DNA from: Parundibacterium terreum
Lineage (GTDB): Bacteria; Pseudomonadota; Gammaproteobacteria; Burkholderiales; Burkholderiaceae_D
Assembly (NCBI RefSeq): GCF_014636315.1
Contig: NZ_BMED01000005.1
Coordinates: forward strand, 248,001 to 312,000
Direction of reading: 5' to 3'
Length of the DNA stretch: 64,000 nt
Below the pieces are notes generated by a model that saw only the letters and a list, made by a program, of their open reading frames with translations, was not told the origin of the DNA and did not search any database. This document shows, in pieces, positions 16,556 through 25,198 of this stretch (its first letter is position 1; every line of letters starts with the position of its first letter). The position numbers and the translations under genes are program-made.

Positions 16556-16744
16556 ATGAATCAAGAAAAAGAGCGCCCGGATACGCCGTGCGTGGCAGTA
16601 TGTTCCACCACCTTTGATGATGTTTGCCGTGGTTGCGGCCGTACCGTGGCCGAAGTGGCCAATTGGGTATTCATGTCCGCCGAGGAAAAAGAAGTGGTCT
16701 GGACACGCATTTTGGCTGAGGGTTATCCGCGCAGGAATAGATGA
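16556..16744 (+). CDS. DUF1289 small cysteine protein
   Basis: A 62-residue protein with the full DUF1289 signature: PCVAVC near residue 11, then CRGCGRTVAEVANW and MSAEEKEVVW. The four cysteines (two in CVAVC, two in CRGC) could bind a metal. The function of the family is not known. It lies in a short gap between marC-like and oxidoreductase genes with no obvious operon partner. Confidence 0.88.
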   Translation: MNQEKERPDTPCVAVCSTTFDDVCRGCGRTVAEVANWVFMSAEEKEVVWTRILAEGYPRRNR

Positions 16745-16835
16745 CGAGTACAAACAAAAAATGCATGTGCCGGGACAATTGATGTTTGCAGCAATTCAGA
16801 TCGCAATTAAATAATAAATACAGCGGAGACCAGCG

Positions 16836-19088
16836 ATGCAGGAAGCTAAAAAGAAATCACGCCGTCGTTTTATCCTGGGCGGCCTCGGCGTTGCCGGCGC
16901 ACTGATCGTCGGCTGGGGCGTGATGCCGCCGCGCCAGCGGCTGAATGCAGCACATCCATTGCCGGTTGCAGACGGCGAAGTTGCTTTGAATGGCTGGATC
17001 AAGATTGCCAGGGACGGCACGGTGATCGTCGCAATGCATAGAAGTGAGATGGGGCAGGGTATTCACACTGCATTGCAGATGCTGGTGGCCGAGGAACTGG
17101 ATGTGCCCATGCATATGGTCAGGCCGGTACACGCACCGATAGACAAAATTTATGGCAACGTGGCGATGCTGGCCGACGGCTTGCCTTTTCATCCGGAAAA
17201 TACCGGCGCGGTCAAACGTACCGCGCAATGGCTGACATCCAAAACCGCCAGGGAACTGGGCTTGCAGGTAACCGGCGGCTCTTCCAGCGTGAAAGATGCC
17301 TGGGGGCCGATGCGCGAAGCGGGAGCCGCTGCGCGCGCCATGCTGATTGCAGCGGCAGCAAAGGATTGGGGTGTTCCCGCCAGCGAATGCAAGACATCGA
17401 ATGGCAGTGTCAGCCATGCTAATGGCAAACACGCGGCATATGGCGAGCTGGCGGCGCGGGCCGCGCAGACATCACCGGGTGATATCAGGCTGAAGGACGT
17501 CAAGGATTTTACGCTGATAGGCACGCCACAGGCACGTACGGATACGCTCGCCAAGGTCAATGGAGCGGCAACTTTCGGTATCGATGCCCGTCCGCCCGGG
17601 CTGGTATTTGCCGCGATCAGGATGAGTCCGGTTTTCGGCGGAAAAATTAAAAATATGGATGCTGCCGCGATCAAATCGCGTCAGGATGTATTGCAGGTGG
17701 TTGACGTGAGCAATGAGGTTACCGGCGCGGGCGTCGCGGTGATTGCCAAGTCCTACTGGCAGGCCAGGCAGGCGGTTGAGGCCTTGCCATTGACCTGGGA
17801 TGAGGGAGAGCATGCCAAGTTGGCGACTGCCGATGTGTTCAAGGAACTGGGCAGCAAGCTGGAGTCCGAGTCTGGCTTTACCTATTACGAAGCCGGCGAT
17901 ATTAAAAACAGCGCAGGCAAGGCGAAAACGATCAGCGCAGAATACCGTGCACCGTTCCTGGCGCATGCCGCAATGGAGCCCATTAACTGTACTGCGCAAC
18001 TGACTGCAGACGGCAAGTTGCATTTGTGGGTATCTACGCAGGTGCCCAGCATGGCGGTGGATACGGCGGCCAAGACGGCGAAAGTAAAGGCAGAGGATGT
18101 CAGCTTGCATATGTGCTATCTCGGTGGCGGCTTTGGCCGCCGGCTGGAAGTGGACATGATTGTGCAGTCGGTGCTGGTGGCGATGCAGGCAAAAGGCGCA
18201 CCGGTGCAACTGATATGGAGCCGCGAGGAAGATACTACGCACGACGTGTATCGCCCGGCAGCGCTGGCGCGCTTTTCGGCGACGATGGATACCAATGGCA
18301 ATGTGCTGACTTATGAAAACAAGTCAGCCTCCGGCTCTATCATGCACCAAGTCCTGAAGCGCAGTTTCGGCCTGATGGGTGCCGGCCCCGACAAGACAAC
18401 GGCCGAGGGCGAATTTGACATGCCCTATGAGTTTGCCAATCAGCGTATTGCACATGTGATCGTGCCGACACCGGTGCCATTGGGATTCTGGCGCTCAGTG
18501 GGGCATTCCCATAATGCCTTTTTCAAGGAAAGCTTTATTGATGAGCTGGCTGCCGCAGCAGGCAAGCCGCCGGTAGAGTTCAGGCGTGAGTTGTTGAAAA
18601 ATCATCCTCGTCATCTGGCTGTGTTGAATGCTGCCGTGGAAAAAGCTGGCCAACCTCAAGCCGGCAGGGCGCATGGGGTGGCCTTGCACCAGTCTTTCGG
18701 CACTATTGTTGCCGAAGTGGCTGAAGTATCTGTTCAGGACAATAACATCCAGGTGCACAGGGTTGTTTGCGCTGTGGATTGCGGTATCGCAGTCAATCCC
18801 AACATCATTGCGCAGCAAATGGAGTCTGCCGTGATTTTTGGGCTGAGTGCAGCCCTATACGGAGAAGTAACCCTGAAAGACGGCAGGGTGGAGCAGCAGA
18901 ATTTTCATAATTACCAGGTCGTGCGGATGTCTGAGGCGCCTCTGGTGGAAACGGTGCTGATCAAGAGTGCGGAGCCGCCCGAGGGTATAGGTGAGCCGGG
19001 TACGCCGCCCATTGCCCCGGCAGTGGCCAATGCAGTATTTAAGCTGACCGGCAAGCGCCTGCGCAGTTTGCCTCTGCGTCTGGCTTGA
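16836..19088 (+). CDS. Molybdopterin oxidoreductase large subunit (isoquinoline 1-oxidoreductase beta-like, aldehyde dehydrogenase family)
   Basis: A 750-residue protein of the xanthine oxidase superfamily. A twin-arginine signal (RRRFILGG, residues 9-16) implies folded export to the periplasm. Molybdenum cofactor-binding signatures are present: EMGQGIHTALQMLVAEELD, LGGGFGRRLE, PLGFWRSVGHSHNAF and, near the end, GIGEPGTPPIAPAVANAVF with the active-site Glu. Members hydroxylate aldehydes or N-heterocycles and normally pair with a small [2Fe-2S] subunit (IorA) and often a cytochrome c. Neither is adjacent, so the partner must be elsewhere. The substrate is unknown. Confidence 0.9.
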   Translation: MQEAKKKSRRRFILGGLGVAGALIVGWGVMPPRQRLNAAHPLPVADGEVALNGWIKIARDGTVIVAMHRSEMGQGIHTALQMLVAEELDVPMHMVRPVHAPIDKIYGNVAMLADGLPFHPENTGAVKRTAQWLTSKTARELGLQVTGGSSSVKDAWGPMREAGAAARAMLIAAAAKDWGVPASECKTSNGSVSHANGKHAAYGELAARAAQTSPGDIRLKDVKDFTLIGTPQARTDTLAKVNGAATFGIDARPPGLVFAAIRMSPVFGGKIKNMDAAAIKSRQDVLQVVDVSNEVTGAGVAVIAKSYWQARQAVEALPLTWDEGEHAKLATADVFKELGSKLESESGFTYYEAGDIKNSAGKAKTISAEYRAPFLAHAAMEPINCTAQLTADGKLHLWVSTQVPSMAVDTAAKTAKVKAEDVSLHMCYLGGGFGRRLEVDMIVQSVLVAMQAKGAPVQLIWSREEDTTHDVYRPAALARFSATMDTNGNVLTYENKSASGSIMHQVLKRSFGLMGAGPDKTTAEGEFDMPYEFANQRIAHVIVPTPVPLGFWRSVGHSHNAFFKESFIDELAAAAGKPPVEFRRELLKNHPRHLAVLNAAVEKAGQPQAGRAHGVALHQSFGTIVAEVAEVSVQDNNIQVHRVVCAVDCGIAVNPNIIAQQMESAVIFGLSAALYGEVTLKDGRVEQQNFHNYQVVRMSEAPLVETVLIKSAEPPEGIGEPGTPPIAPAVANAVFKLTGKRLRSLPLRLA

Positions 19089-19245
19089 ACTACTTGTTAT
19101 GCTACTGACATATACATGGTGTAGTATGCTGAGCGTCGCTAGGGAACTGATTGCAGTCTGGTAACTTTCGGAGCCCGGTATTTAATTGCTTTCGCGATGT
19201 GTCCAATGTAAAGCGGTGTAAAAATCGCAAGGAATTTGTGTCAAT

Positions 19246-19274
19246 TTGACAGCATTTGACCTGATTCGTGTTAG
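19246..19274 (+). promoter_or_regulatory. Candidate promoter of the type II secretion operon
   Basis: A perfect TTGACA at 19246-19251 is followed after 17 bases by a poor -10 hexamer (TGTTAG, 19269-19274). A second TTTGAC lies nine bases downstream of the first. The 251-base gap ahead of gspG is the only long leader in the cluster, so a promoter is expected here; the exact site is uncertain. Confidence 0.3.
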
Positions 19275-19339
19275 GATTTTCGATCGTTAGCGTTGCAATT
19301 TTTATCCTTCGTTTTCTATTTGTATTATTTGACTAATTT

Positions 19340-19819
19340 ATGAATTATCAACTTCCAGGCCGCACATTGAACCGTAATCTGCAACGTAGCCAACGGGCAT
19401 TGCCGGGCCGTAGCCGCGGCTTCACGCTGGTGGAAATCATGGTGGTTGTCGTGATTATCGGCATTATGGCGGCACTGGTCGTGCCCAAGCTGATGGGCCG
19501 TACCGATGACGCCCGCATTACCGCCGCCAAGTCTGATATCGCGACACTGATGAATTCGCTGAACCTGTACAAGCTGGATAACAGCCGCTTTCCTACCACG
19601 GAGCAGGGTTTGCAGGCGCTGGTGAGCAAACCGACCACTGGCCCTGCCGCCAACGGCTGGAAAGGCTATATCGACAAATTGCCGAAGGACCCTTGGGGTA
19701 ATCCTTATCAATACCTGTCGCCCGGCATTCGTGCGGAAGTAGAAGTGTTTTCCTATGGCGCCGATGGCCAGCCAGGCGGCACCGGGACAGATGCGGACAT
19801 AGGTTCGTGGGACTTGTAA
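19340..19819 (+). CDS. gspG: Type II secretion major pseudopilin GspG
   Basis: A 159-residue major pseudopilin that polymerises into the pseudopilus. The prepilin cleavage site is G27/F28 with Glu32 at position +5 (RGFTLVEIMVVVVIIGIMAALVVP). The C-terminal globular part has the calcium-binding loop region of GspG (LPKDPWGNPYQYLSPG and FSYGADGQPGGTGTDADIGSW). The 27-residue leader is long. It is the first gene of the T2SS operon; the next gene starts 31 bases on. Confidence 0.97.
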   Translation: MNYQLPGRTLNRNLQRSQRALPGRSRGFTLVEIMVVVVIIGIMAALVVPKLMGRTDDARITAAKSDIATLMNSLNLYKLDNSRFPTTEQGLQALVSKPTTGPAANGWKGYIDKLPKDPWGNPYQYLSPGIRAEVEVFSYGADGQPGGTGTDADIGSWDL

Positions 19820-19850
19820 ACCCGCACCATCAATCGACGGATTATCTGTA

Positions 19851-20321
19851 GTGACCATTTCGGACAGGCAGCGCGGCTTCACTCTGCTGGAGCTTTTGGT
19901 GGTCCTGGTGATCGTCGGCATCATGCTGGGAGTCGTTTCGTTTAATGCATTGCCCAACGGCCGGCAGCGTTTGCAGAATGACGCGCAGAGAATCGCCTTG
20001 CTGCTGCAACTGGCACGCGAAGAGGCCATCGTGCGAAATCGTCCTATTGCCTTTGAAGCTGGCCCCAACAGCTATCGCTTCCTGGTGCACGGTGATCAAA
20101 GCTGGGAGCCCCTGAGTGATGTCGAGATGCTGCGCCAGCGCGAGTTTGCGTTAAGTCCGGTGCAATTGTTCATAGAGCCGGCCCTGAATATCAACGAGGG
20201 AATACTGCGCATCAGCTTTGGCCGCGAACCGGTGGATAAGCCGTTTGCATTGTCGCTGGTGGTTGGCCAGGACAAAGTGGTGATACGGGCGGATGGCGTT
20301 GGCCATTTCGTGGTCGAGTAA
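19851..20321 (+). CDS. gspH: Type II secretion minor pseudopilin GspH
   Basis: A 156-residue minor pseudopilin starting at GTG. The leader is cleaved at G9/F10, with Glu14 at +5 (RGFTLLELLVVLVIVGIM). The body has the GspH pattern LLLQLAREEAIVRNRPIAFEAGPNSYRF. It lies between gspG and gspI and would join the pseudopilus tip or shaft. Confidence 0.93.
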   Translation: MTISDRQRGFTLLELLVVLVIVGIMLGVVSFNALPNGRQRLQNDAQRIALLLQLAREEAIVRNRPIAFEAGPNSYRFLVHGDQSWEPLSDVEMLRQREFALSPVQLFIEPALNINEGILRISFGREPVDKPFALSLVVGQDKVVIRADGVGHFVVE

Positions 20322-20322
20322 A

Positions 20323-20721
20323 ATGAAATATCCCATCCTCCCCCTGAAGCGGTTTAGCGCGCAAACGGGTTTTACCTTGCTGGAAGTGCTGGTCGCCCTG
20401 GTGATCGTCGGTACTGCGCTGGGAGCAAGCTTGCGCGCAGTCGGCAGCCTGGCACAGAACAGCAATGACCTGCGTGCCGCAATGATGGCGACCTGGTCGG
20501 CGGAAAACCGGCTGGCGCAGATACGTCTGGGTAAAGAATGGCCTGCTCTGGGTGACCGTTCGTTTGACTGTTCGCAGGGAGAGTTGAACCTGCTGTGCCA
20601 GGAACAGGTACTGCCTACGCCGAATGTCTTGTTCCGCCGGGTAGAAGTATCCGTCGTGGATGCGCAGCATCCGGAGCGGCGCATCGTCAAGCTGACGCAG
20701 GTGGTGCCCAATGCCATCTAG
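20323..20721 (+). CDS. gspI: Type II secretion minor pseudopilin GspI
   Basis: The start at 20323 is one base after the gspH stop and gives 132 residues; the frame extends upstream but only inside gspH. The prepilin site is G16/F17 with Glu21 (TGFTLLEVLVALVIVGT). The remainder (SAENRLAQIRLG) matches GspI, which forms the tip complex with GspJ and GspK. Confidence 0.93.
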   Translation: MKYPILPLKRFSAQTGFTLLEVLVALVIVGTALGASLRAVGSLAQNSNDLRAAMMATWSAENRLAQIRLGKEWPALGDRSFDCSQGELNLLCQEQVLPTPNVLFRRVEVSVVDAQHPERRIVKLTQVVPNAI

Positions 20722-21376
20722 CGCTATGAACAAATTTCGGCAAGCCGTGCGATCCCGATCAGGTTTTACGCTGGTGGAGTTGCTGGTGGCCATTACCATC
20801 CTGGCGATCGTCGCCGTGCTGGGCTGGCGAGGTCTGGACAGCATTGTCCGCGCACGCGTGGCATTGACCAATTCCATGGAGCAAACCAGGGGCACCCAGA
20901 TCAGCTTTGCCCAGCTGGAAAACGATAGCGAGCACCTTGCCGGGCCGGATTTGCTGCCCGTCAGGGAAACTTTGCGCGCGGCGCAGCAGCGCCTGACGCT
21001 GATACGTACTGTCTATGATGATAACCAGCCCACGCGCTTGCAGGTAGTTGCCTATAAATTGCAGGACGGCGTGCTGAGCCGGCGCGAATCCCTGCCCACC
21101 CGTGATCTGAATGTGCTGGACCAGTATTGGCAAAACGCGCTGAACGAAACCGACTCCATGCCGGTGGTAAAGCTGCAGGAAAATATCGCCGCTATCGCCA
21201 TGCGGACCTGGAATATCGATGAGACCGGCTGGCGTATTGCCGGTACCGATATTCCTGCGCCGGGCGCCAACGGCGGGGCCGTGACATCGCCTCCGAAAAA
21301 GGGCCTGGAAGTTTCTTTGCAGTTGCAGGGCCAGGAGCGGCCCATGCTGAAAGTATTTTTGCTGGGGGCCGTGTAA
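20711..21376 (+). CDS. gspJ: Type II secretion minor pseudopilin GspJ
   Basis: A 221-residue minor pseudopilin overlapping gspI by 11 bases; a second ATG at 20726 is possible. The cleavage site is G18/F19, Glu23 at +5 (SGFTLVELLVAITILAIVAVLGWRGLD). The family motif continues with LENDSEHLAG and the C-terminal LEVSLQLQG. It joins GspI and GspK in the tip complex. Confidence 0.94.
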   Translation: MPSSAMNKFRQAVRSRSGFTLVELLVAITILAIVAVLGWRGLDSIVRARVALTNSMEQTRGTQISFAQLENDSEHLAGPDLLPVRETLRAAQQRLTLIRTVYDDNQPTRLQVVAYKLQDGVLSRRESLPTRDLNVLDQYWQNALNETDSMPVVKLQENIAAIAMRTWNIDETGWRIAGTDIPAPGANGGAVTSPPKKGLEVSLQLQGQERPMLKVFLLGAV

Positions 21377-22419
21377 TGAATCGTGCGCCTGGATCATCGC
21401 ATTCCTTTATTGCCGGCCGGCTGCGCCGGCAGCGTGGCGTTGCCGTTGTCACTGCGCTACTGTTGACGACACTCGCCATCACCATTGTTGCCAGCCTGTT
21501 CTGGCAGCAGCAGGTGCAGGTACGCTCCATAGAGAACCAGCGCCTGCAATTACAGAAAAAATGGGTGCTGCGCGGTGCCCTTGACTGGGTGAGGCTGATT
21601 TTGCGTGAAGACGCCACCCATTCGACCGCAGACTGGCTGGGCGAGCCGTGGGCCGTCAATCTGGAAGAGACCCGTCTGGACCAGTATGTGGAAAATGGGC
21701 GCAGCGGCAGCGACGAGACCGATGCAACGCTTTCCGGGCATGTGATTGATGCTCAATCCCGCTTTAACCTGACCAATCTGGCGACCAACGGCCAGGTGAG
21801 CCCGCGCGAGACCAAGGTTTTTGCCAAGCTTCTCAGTAACCTGAAGATAGAAACCGGCCTGGCGGATACGGCCGCATCCAGCATAGCGATGTCGCAAGCC
21901 AAGGTCGCAGCCGTAGGCGGCAGTTCCGCCAGTGGGGTGGCAGGTCCGGCCAATCCAGCCAGTACGCCGGATCAGACAAAAACCTCGTCGGCAGACGCGA
22001 TTCCTGAAGTACAATTCCTGCGTTTTGCTCAGCTTGACGATTTACTGTCCGTCGCCGGGTTTACCCCTGTCATGGTGCAAAAATTGCGGGATTATGTGAC
22101 GGTTTTGCCCCGGGCGACACCGATCAACGTCAACACGACGACGGCAGAAGTCCTGTCGGCCAGGGTCGAGGGCTTGTCAACGACAGATGCCGCCGCGATG
22201 ATATCCAGCCGTGACAGGGCGCACTATCTGAATCTGGCGGACTTGCGGCAACGTTTTCCCGACAAGCTGAATTCCATCACAGATAGTGATATGTCGACGA
22301 CGACGAATTATTTTATTGTAAATGGTAAAGTGAAGTTAAACCGCTCCCTGCTCGACTCCAATGCCTTGATAGAGAGGGCGGGTGTGACGACCAGAATTCT
22401 TTGGATCAAGGAAAACTGA
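21376..22419 (+). CDS. gspK: Type II secretion minor pseudopilin GspK
   Basis: A 347-residue tip pseudopilin whose ATG overlaps the gspJ stop by one base. The cleavage site is G21/V22 and, as is usual for GspK, the Glu at +5 is missing (Thr26). The large globular part includes DAQSRFNLTNL, a Ser/Thr/Ala-rich insertion around residues 175-210, and the helix-hairpin region INVNTTTAEVLSARVEGLS. It caps the pseudopilus. Confidence 0.95.
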   Translation: MNRAPGSSHSFIAGRLRRQRGVAVVTALLLTTLAITIVASLFWQQQVQVRSIENQRLQLQKKWVLRGALDWVRLILREDATHSTADWLGEPWAVNLEETRLDQYVENGRSGSDETDATLSGHVIDAQSRFNLTNLATNGQVSPRETKVFAKLLSNLKIETGLADTAASSIAMSQAKVAAVGGSSASGVAGPANPASTPDQTKTSSADAIPEVQFLRFAQLDDLLSVAGFTPVMVQKLRDYVTVLPRATPINVNTTTAEVLSARVEGLSTTDAAAMISSRDRAHYLNLADLRQRFPDKLNSITDSDMSTTTNYFIVNGKVKLNRSLLDSNALIERAGVTTRILWIKEN

Positions 22420-22508
22420 TCCTTTTTTATTGATGCTGCGAGAGAATGCCTGTTTTGCTGCTGATATCGTTCCATGAGCTGCCTTGACAGTTGAAAACAG
22501 AAAATAAA

Positions 22509-23822
22509 ATGCTAAGCACACTGTATATATTGCTGCCGTCGAAGACCTTGGCCCATGCGCATGCCGACTGGATGTCGCTTGCCTGTCCGTACGCACTGAT
22601 ATCGAATGAAGGCAAGATTCAGCAGCAAGGCGAGCAATCGCTGAACCAGCTCAGGGACCTGATAGGTAAGGTACGCCAGGTAGCAATGCTGCTGGCGGCC
22701 AGCGATGTGACTGTATTGCAGATCAAAGCGCCACCCCTGTCGGCTGCCAGGTTGAAGGCCGCCTTGCCCAATCTGGTGGAAGACCAGCTTGCCAGCGATC
22801 CTGCCGGAGCAGTGCTGGTTTCTACTCCTGTACAGAACGGCGCATGCACCGTTGCGGCAACAGACAAGAAATGGATAGAAAACCTCAGTAATACCCTGTT
22901 CGGTCTTGGCGCCAAAAAACTCGCCGCGTATGCCAGCCAACTGGGATTTGAGCTGCAGCCGGGAGCAAGTTCTGTCTTCATTGATACGGCGCCGGGCAGC
23001 CTGGAGTTTTCCCTGCGGTCTTCGGAATTTGAAGGCTTTGGGCTGACGCTGACACCTGATACGGATGCCCAGGCAATAGTTGAGGTGGTGCAAGCGCTGA
23101 AACTATTTGTGCCCGAGGGGAATGCAAGCCTGTATGTGCCGGCTCAGCAACAGTCTGCTTATCAGCAAGCCTGTGAGCACGATGCTGCGCTGGCGCCGCG
23201 CGTCACTGTCAGGCAGCTGGGCTGGAGTGCCCGCATTGCCTCGCTGGCTGCCCCTGGTAAATTGTCGCTGGACCTGATGGACGGCGTGACACTGCCGAAT
23301 GTCGGCAAGCTTGATTGGCGCGCCTGGCGCTGGCCCCTGGCTTTGGCTGGCTTGGTATTGCTGGTAAATATCATCGGTTTGAATACCGAATGGATATCCA
23401 TGAAGCGCGAGGCCAAGTCCTTGAGCGACTCACTGACACAGTCTTTTCGTGCCAGCTATCCCAAGGAAACCGTATTGCGGCCGCTGGATCAGATGCAGCA
23501 GAAAATCAGCCAGTCCCGCAGGTTCGCGGGCCAGTCTACGCCGGATGATTTCATTGTGCTGGCTTCGCAGTTCGCCCAGATATGGGATGGCGGTATCGCC
23601 AGCTCTGCCGGCGCCAGCATCGTCTCTGTCGAATACCGGGAGCGCAGCTTGTTCGTCAAGACCAAGGCCCAGGGCATGCTGCCAATAGACCAGATACGTA
23701 CGGCTCTGGCAGACCGGTCGCTGACGCTGGTATCGTCTGCCGAAGGCGTATTACAGATCAAACCTGCTACTGCCAACGCTAGCAATGCAGCCAACAATCC
23801 GGCGAACAGGGGCGGAAAATGA
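22509..23822 (+). CDS. gspL: Type II secretion inner-membrane assembly protein GspL
   Basis: About 437 residues from the ATG at 22509; a TTG 18 bases upstream is less likely. The cytoplasmic part resembles an actin-like fold that recruits the ATPase GspE. A single transmembrane helix (WPLALAGLVLLVNIIGL) lies near residue 275, followed by a periplasmic ferredoxin-like domain (KRDKSLSDSLTQSFRASYPKE-like region, MLPIDQIRTALADRSL). An 89-base gap separates it from gspK; it overlaps gspM by four bases. Confidence 0.93.
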   Translation: MLSTLYILLPSKTLAHAHADWMSLACPYALISNEGKIQQQGEQSLNQLRDLIGKVRQVAMLLAASDVTVLQIKAPPLSAARLKAALPNLVEDQLASDPAGAVLVSTPVQNGACTVAATDKKWIENLSNTLFGLGAKKLAAYASQLGFELQPGASSVFIDTAPGSLEFSLRSSEFEGFGLTLTPDTDAQAIVEVVQALKLFVPEGNASLYVPAQQQSAYQQACEHDAALAPRVTVRQLGWSARIASLAAPGKLSLDLMDGVTLPNVGKLDWRAWRWPLALAGLVLLVNIIGLNTEWISMKREAKSLSDSLTQSFRASYPKETVLRPLDQMQQKISQSRRFAGQSTPDDFIVLASQFAQIWDGGIASSAGASIVSVEYRERSLFVKTKAQGMLPIDQIRTALADRSLTLVSSAEGVLQIKPATANASNAANNPANRGGK

Positions 23823-24358
23823 AAATCGATAAATCAGCTTCTGAACAGCAGGGCGGCTTTTTTTCCTTTGCGAAGGAAAGCGTGCTCGCCTACTGGGAAC
23901 AAAGGGATGCGCGCGAGCGCCGCTTGCTGAGTGCAGCTTTTGTCGTTGTTGTAGTCGCTATCATTTATAGCCTGTTGATCGATCCCGCGCTGTCTGGCCG
24001 CGCCGATCTGCAAAAGAAAATTCCGCAATTGCGCCAGCAAGTCGCTGAAATGGCGATATTGAGCCAGCAAAGTGCACAGATGAATACGGCCATGGCAGAA
24101 AATATCCCTGCCATTACGCGGGAAATCGTTGATGCTTCCTTGCAGCGCTGGGCAGTCAAACCGCAGACCTTGTCTGTGTCCGATGACGTGGTACGCCTGC
24201 AACTGAGCTCCATTGCCTATTCGGGCCTGATGGAATGGTTGCTGGAAATGCAGAAATCCTCGCGCCTGACAGTAGATGATGCGCGCGTCAGCGCTTTGCC
24301 GGAGCCGGGCATGGTCAGCGTTACCCTGACTCTGAGGCAGCAAAGAAATGCTTCCTGA
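23819..24358 (+). CDS. gspM: Type II secretion protein GspM
   Basis: A 179-residue bitopic inner-membrane protein that pairs with GspL. Residues about 1-36 are cytoplasmic (YWEQRDARERRLL), the membrane helix is AAFVVVVVAIIYSLL, and the periplasmic part starts with a coiled segment (LQKKIPQLRQQVAEMA). It overlaps gspL by four bases, suggesting translational coupling. Confidence 0.92.
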   Translation: MKIDKSASEQQGGFFSFAKESVLAYWEQRDARERRLLSAAFVVVVVAIIYSLLIDPALSGRADLQKKIPQLRQQVAEMAILSQQSAQMNTAMAENIPAITREIVDASLQRWAVKPQTLSVSDDVVRLQLSSIAYSGLMEWLLEMQKSSRLTVDDARVSALPEPGMVSVTLTLRQQRNAS

Positions 24359-24424
24359 GGCTATTCAGGCTGGATTGATACAGCCAATGCTGTACGCCGT
24401 GCCGGGCCGATTCTGGAGATGTGC

Positions 24425-25198
24425 ATGAGGCGGCCACTGGTTTGGGTAGTAGCGGCGATTCTGAGTGTATTGCTGACGGTAGCCTGGTTTTTGCCCGCAG
24501 CATGGATGTCGGCTCTGGTGGAAAAGCAGACTGCCGGCAGGATAACACTGGGAGATGCGCAGGGGAGTTTTTGGCGTGGTTCGGCTTTTGTCGGCGGGGC
24601 AGCGGTGGGCGACGGTCCCGTAACGCCCTTGTTTGCAGGACGCTTTTCGTGGCGAATCTCGCCATTGGTTTTGTTGGGTCAAGTGGATGCAGAGCTGGAA
24701 AATCCGGTTGCCTTGTCGCAAACTGTTAAGCTGCAGGGTAGCTGGAGCCAGTGGCAGGTAAGCGCGGCGAACCTGGCTTTGCCGCCGGAGCGCTTGCAGG
24801 GTTTGGGCGCGCCATTGAATACAATAGGCCTGTCGGGGCAGTTGAACCTGTCCTGGAATGCCTTGCAATTTGTGCGGCAGGCAGGAAAACTGGATGTGCT
24901 CGGTGCCATGCAGCTGGAAATGAAAGATATGGCATCGCGTTTGTCGCCGATCAAGCCTTTGGGCACGTATGCCCTGGGTTTTGACTGGCGCGGACAGACG
25001 GCGGATATTACGCTCAAGACGCTGAAGGGACCTATGCTATTGAGCGGCAAGGGGAATTTGCAGGAAGGGCGCTTGCGCTTTTCCGGCAAGGCGGAAGCAG
25101 AGGCAGGACAGGAAGACAGGTTGGCAAATTTGTTGAATTTGCTGGGGCAGCGTCGTAAAGACGGCGATAAAGAAGTGATAGCGTTAGAGTTCAAATGA
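24425..25198 (+). CDS. gspN: Type II secretion protein GspN
   Basis: The ATG at 24425 is preferred because TGGAG lies seven bases upstream; an ATG six bases earlier is too close. It gives 257 residues with an N-terminal membrane anchor (VVAAILSVLLTVAWFLPAAW) and the GspN motif TAGRITLGDAQGSFWRGSA. Its role is accessory and not essential in many systems. It is followed by gspD with a four-base overlap. Confidence 0.88.
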   Translation: MRRPLVWVVAAILSVLLTVAWFLPAAWMSALVEKQTAGRITLGDAQGSFWRGSAFVGGAAVGDGPVTPLFAGRFSWRISPLVLLGQVDAELENPVALSQTVKLQGSWSQWQVSAANLALPPERLQGLGAPLNTIGLSGQLNLSWNALQFVRQAGKLDVLGAMQLEMKDMASRLSPIKPLGTYALGFDWRGQTADITLKTLKGPMLLSGKGNLQEGRLRFSGKAEAEAGQEDRLANLLNLLGQRRKDGDKEVIALEFK

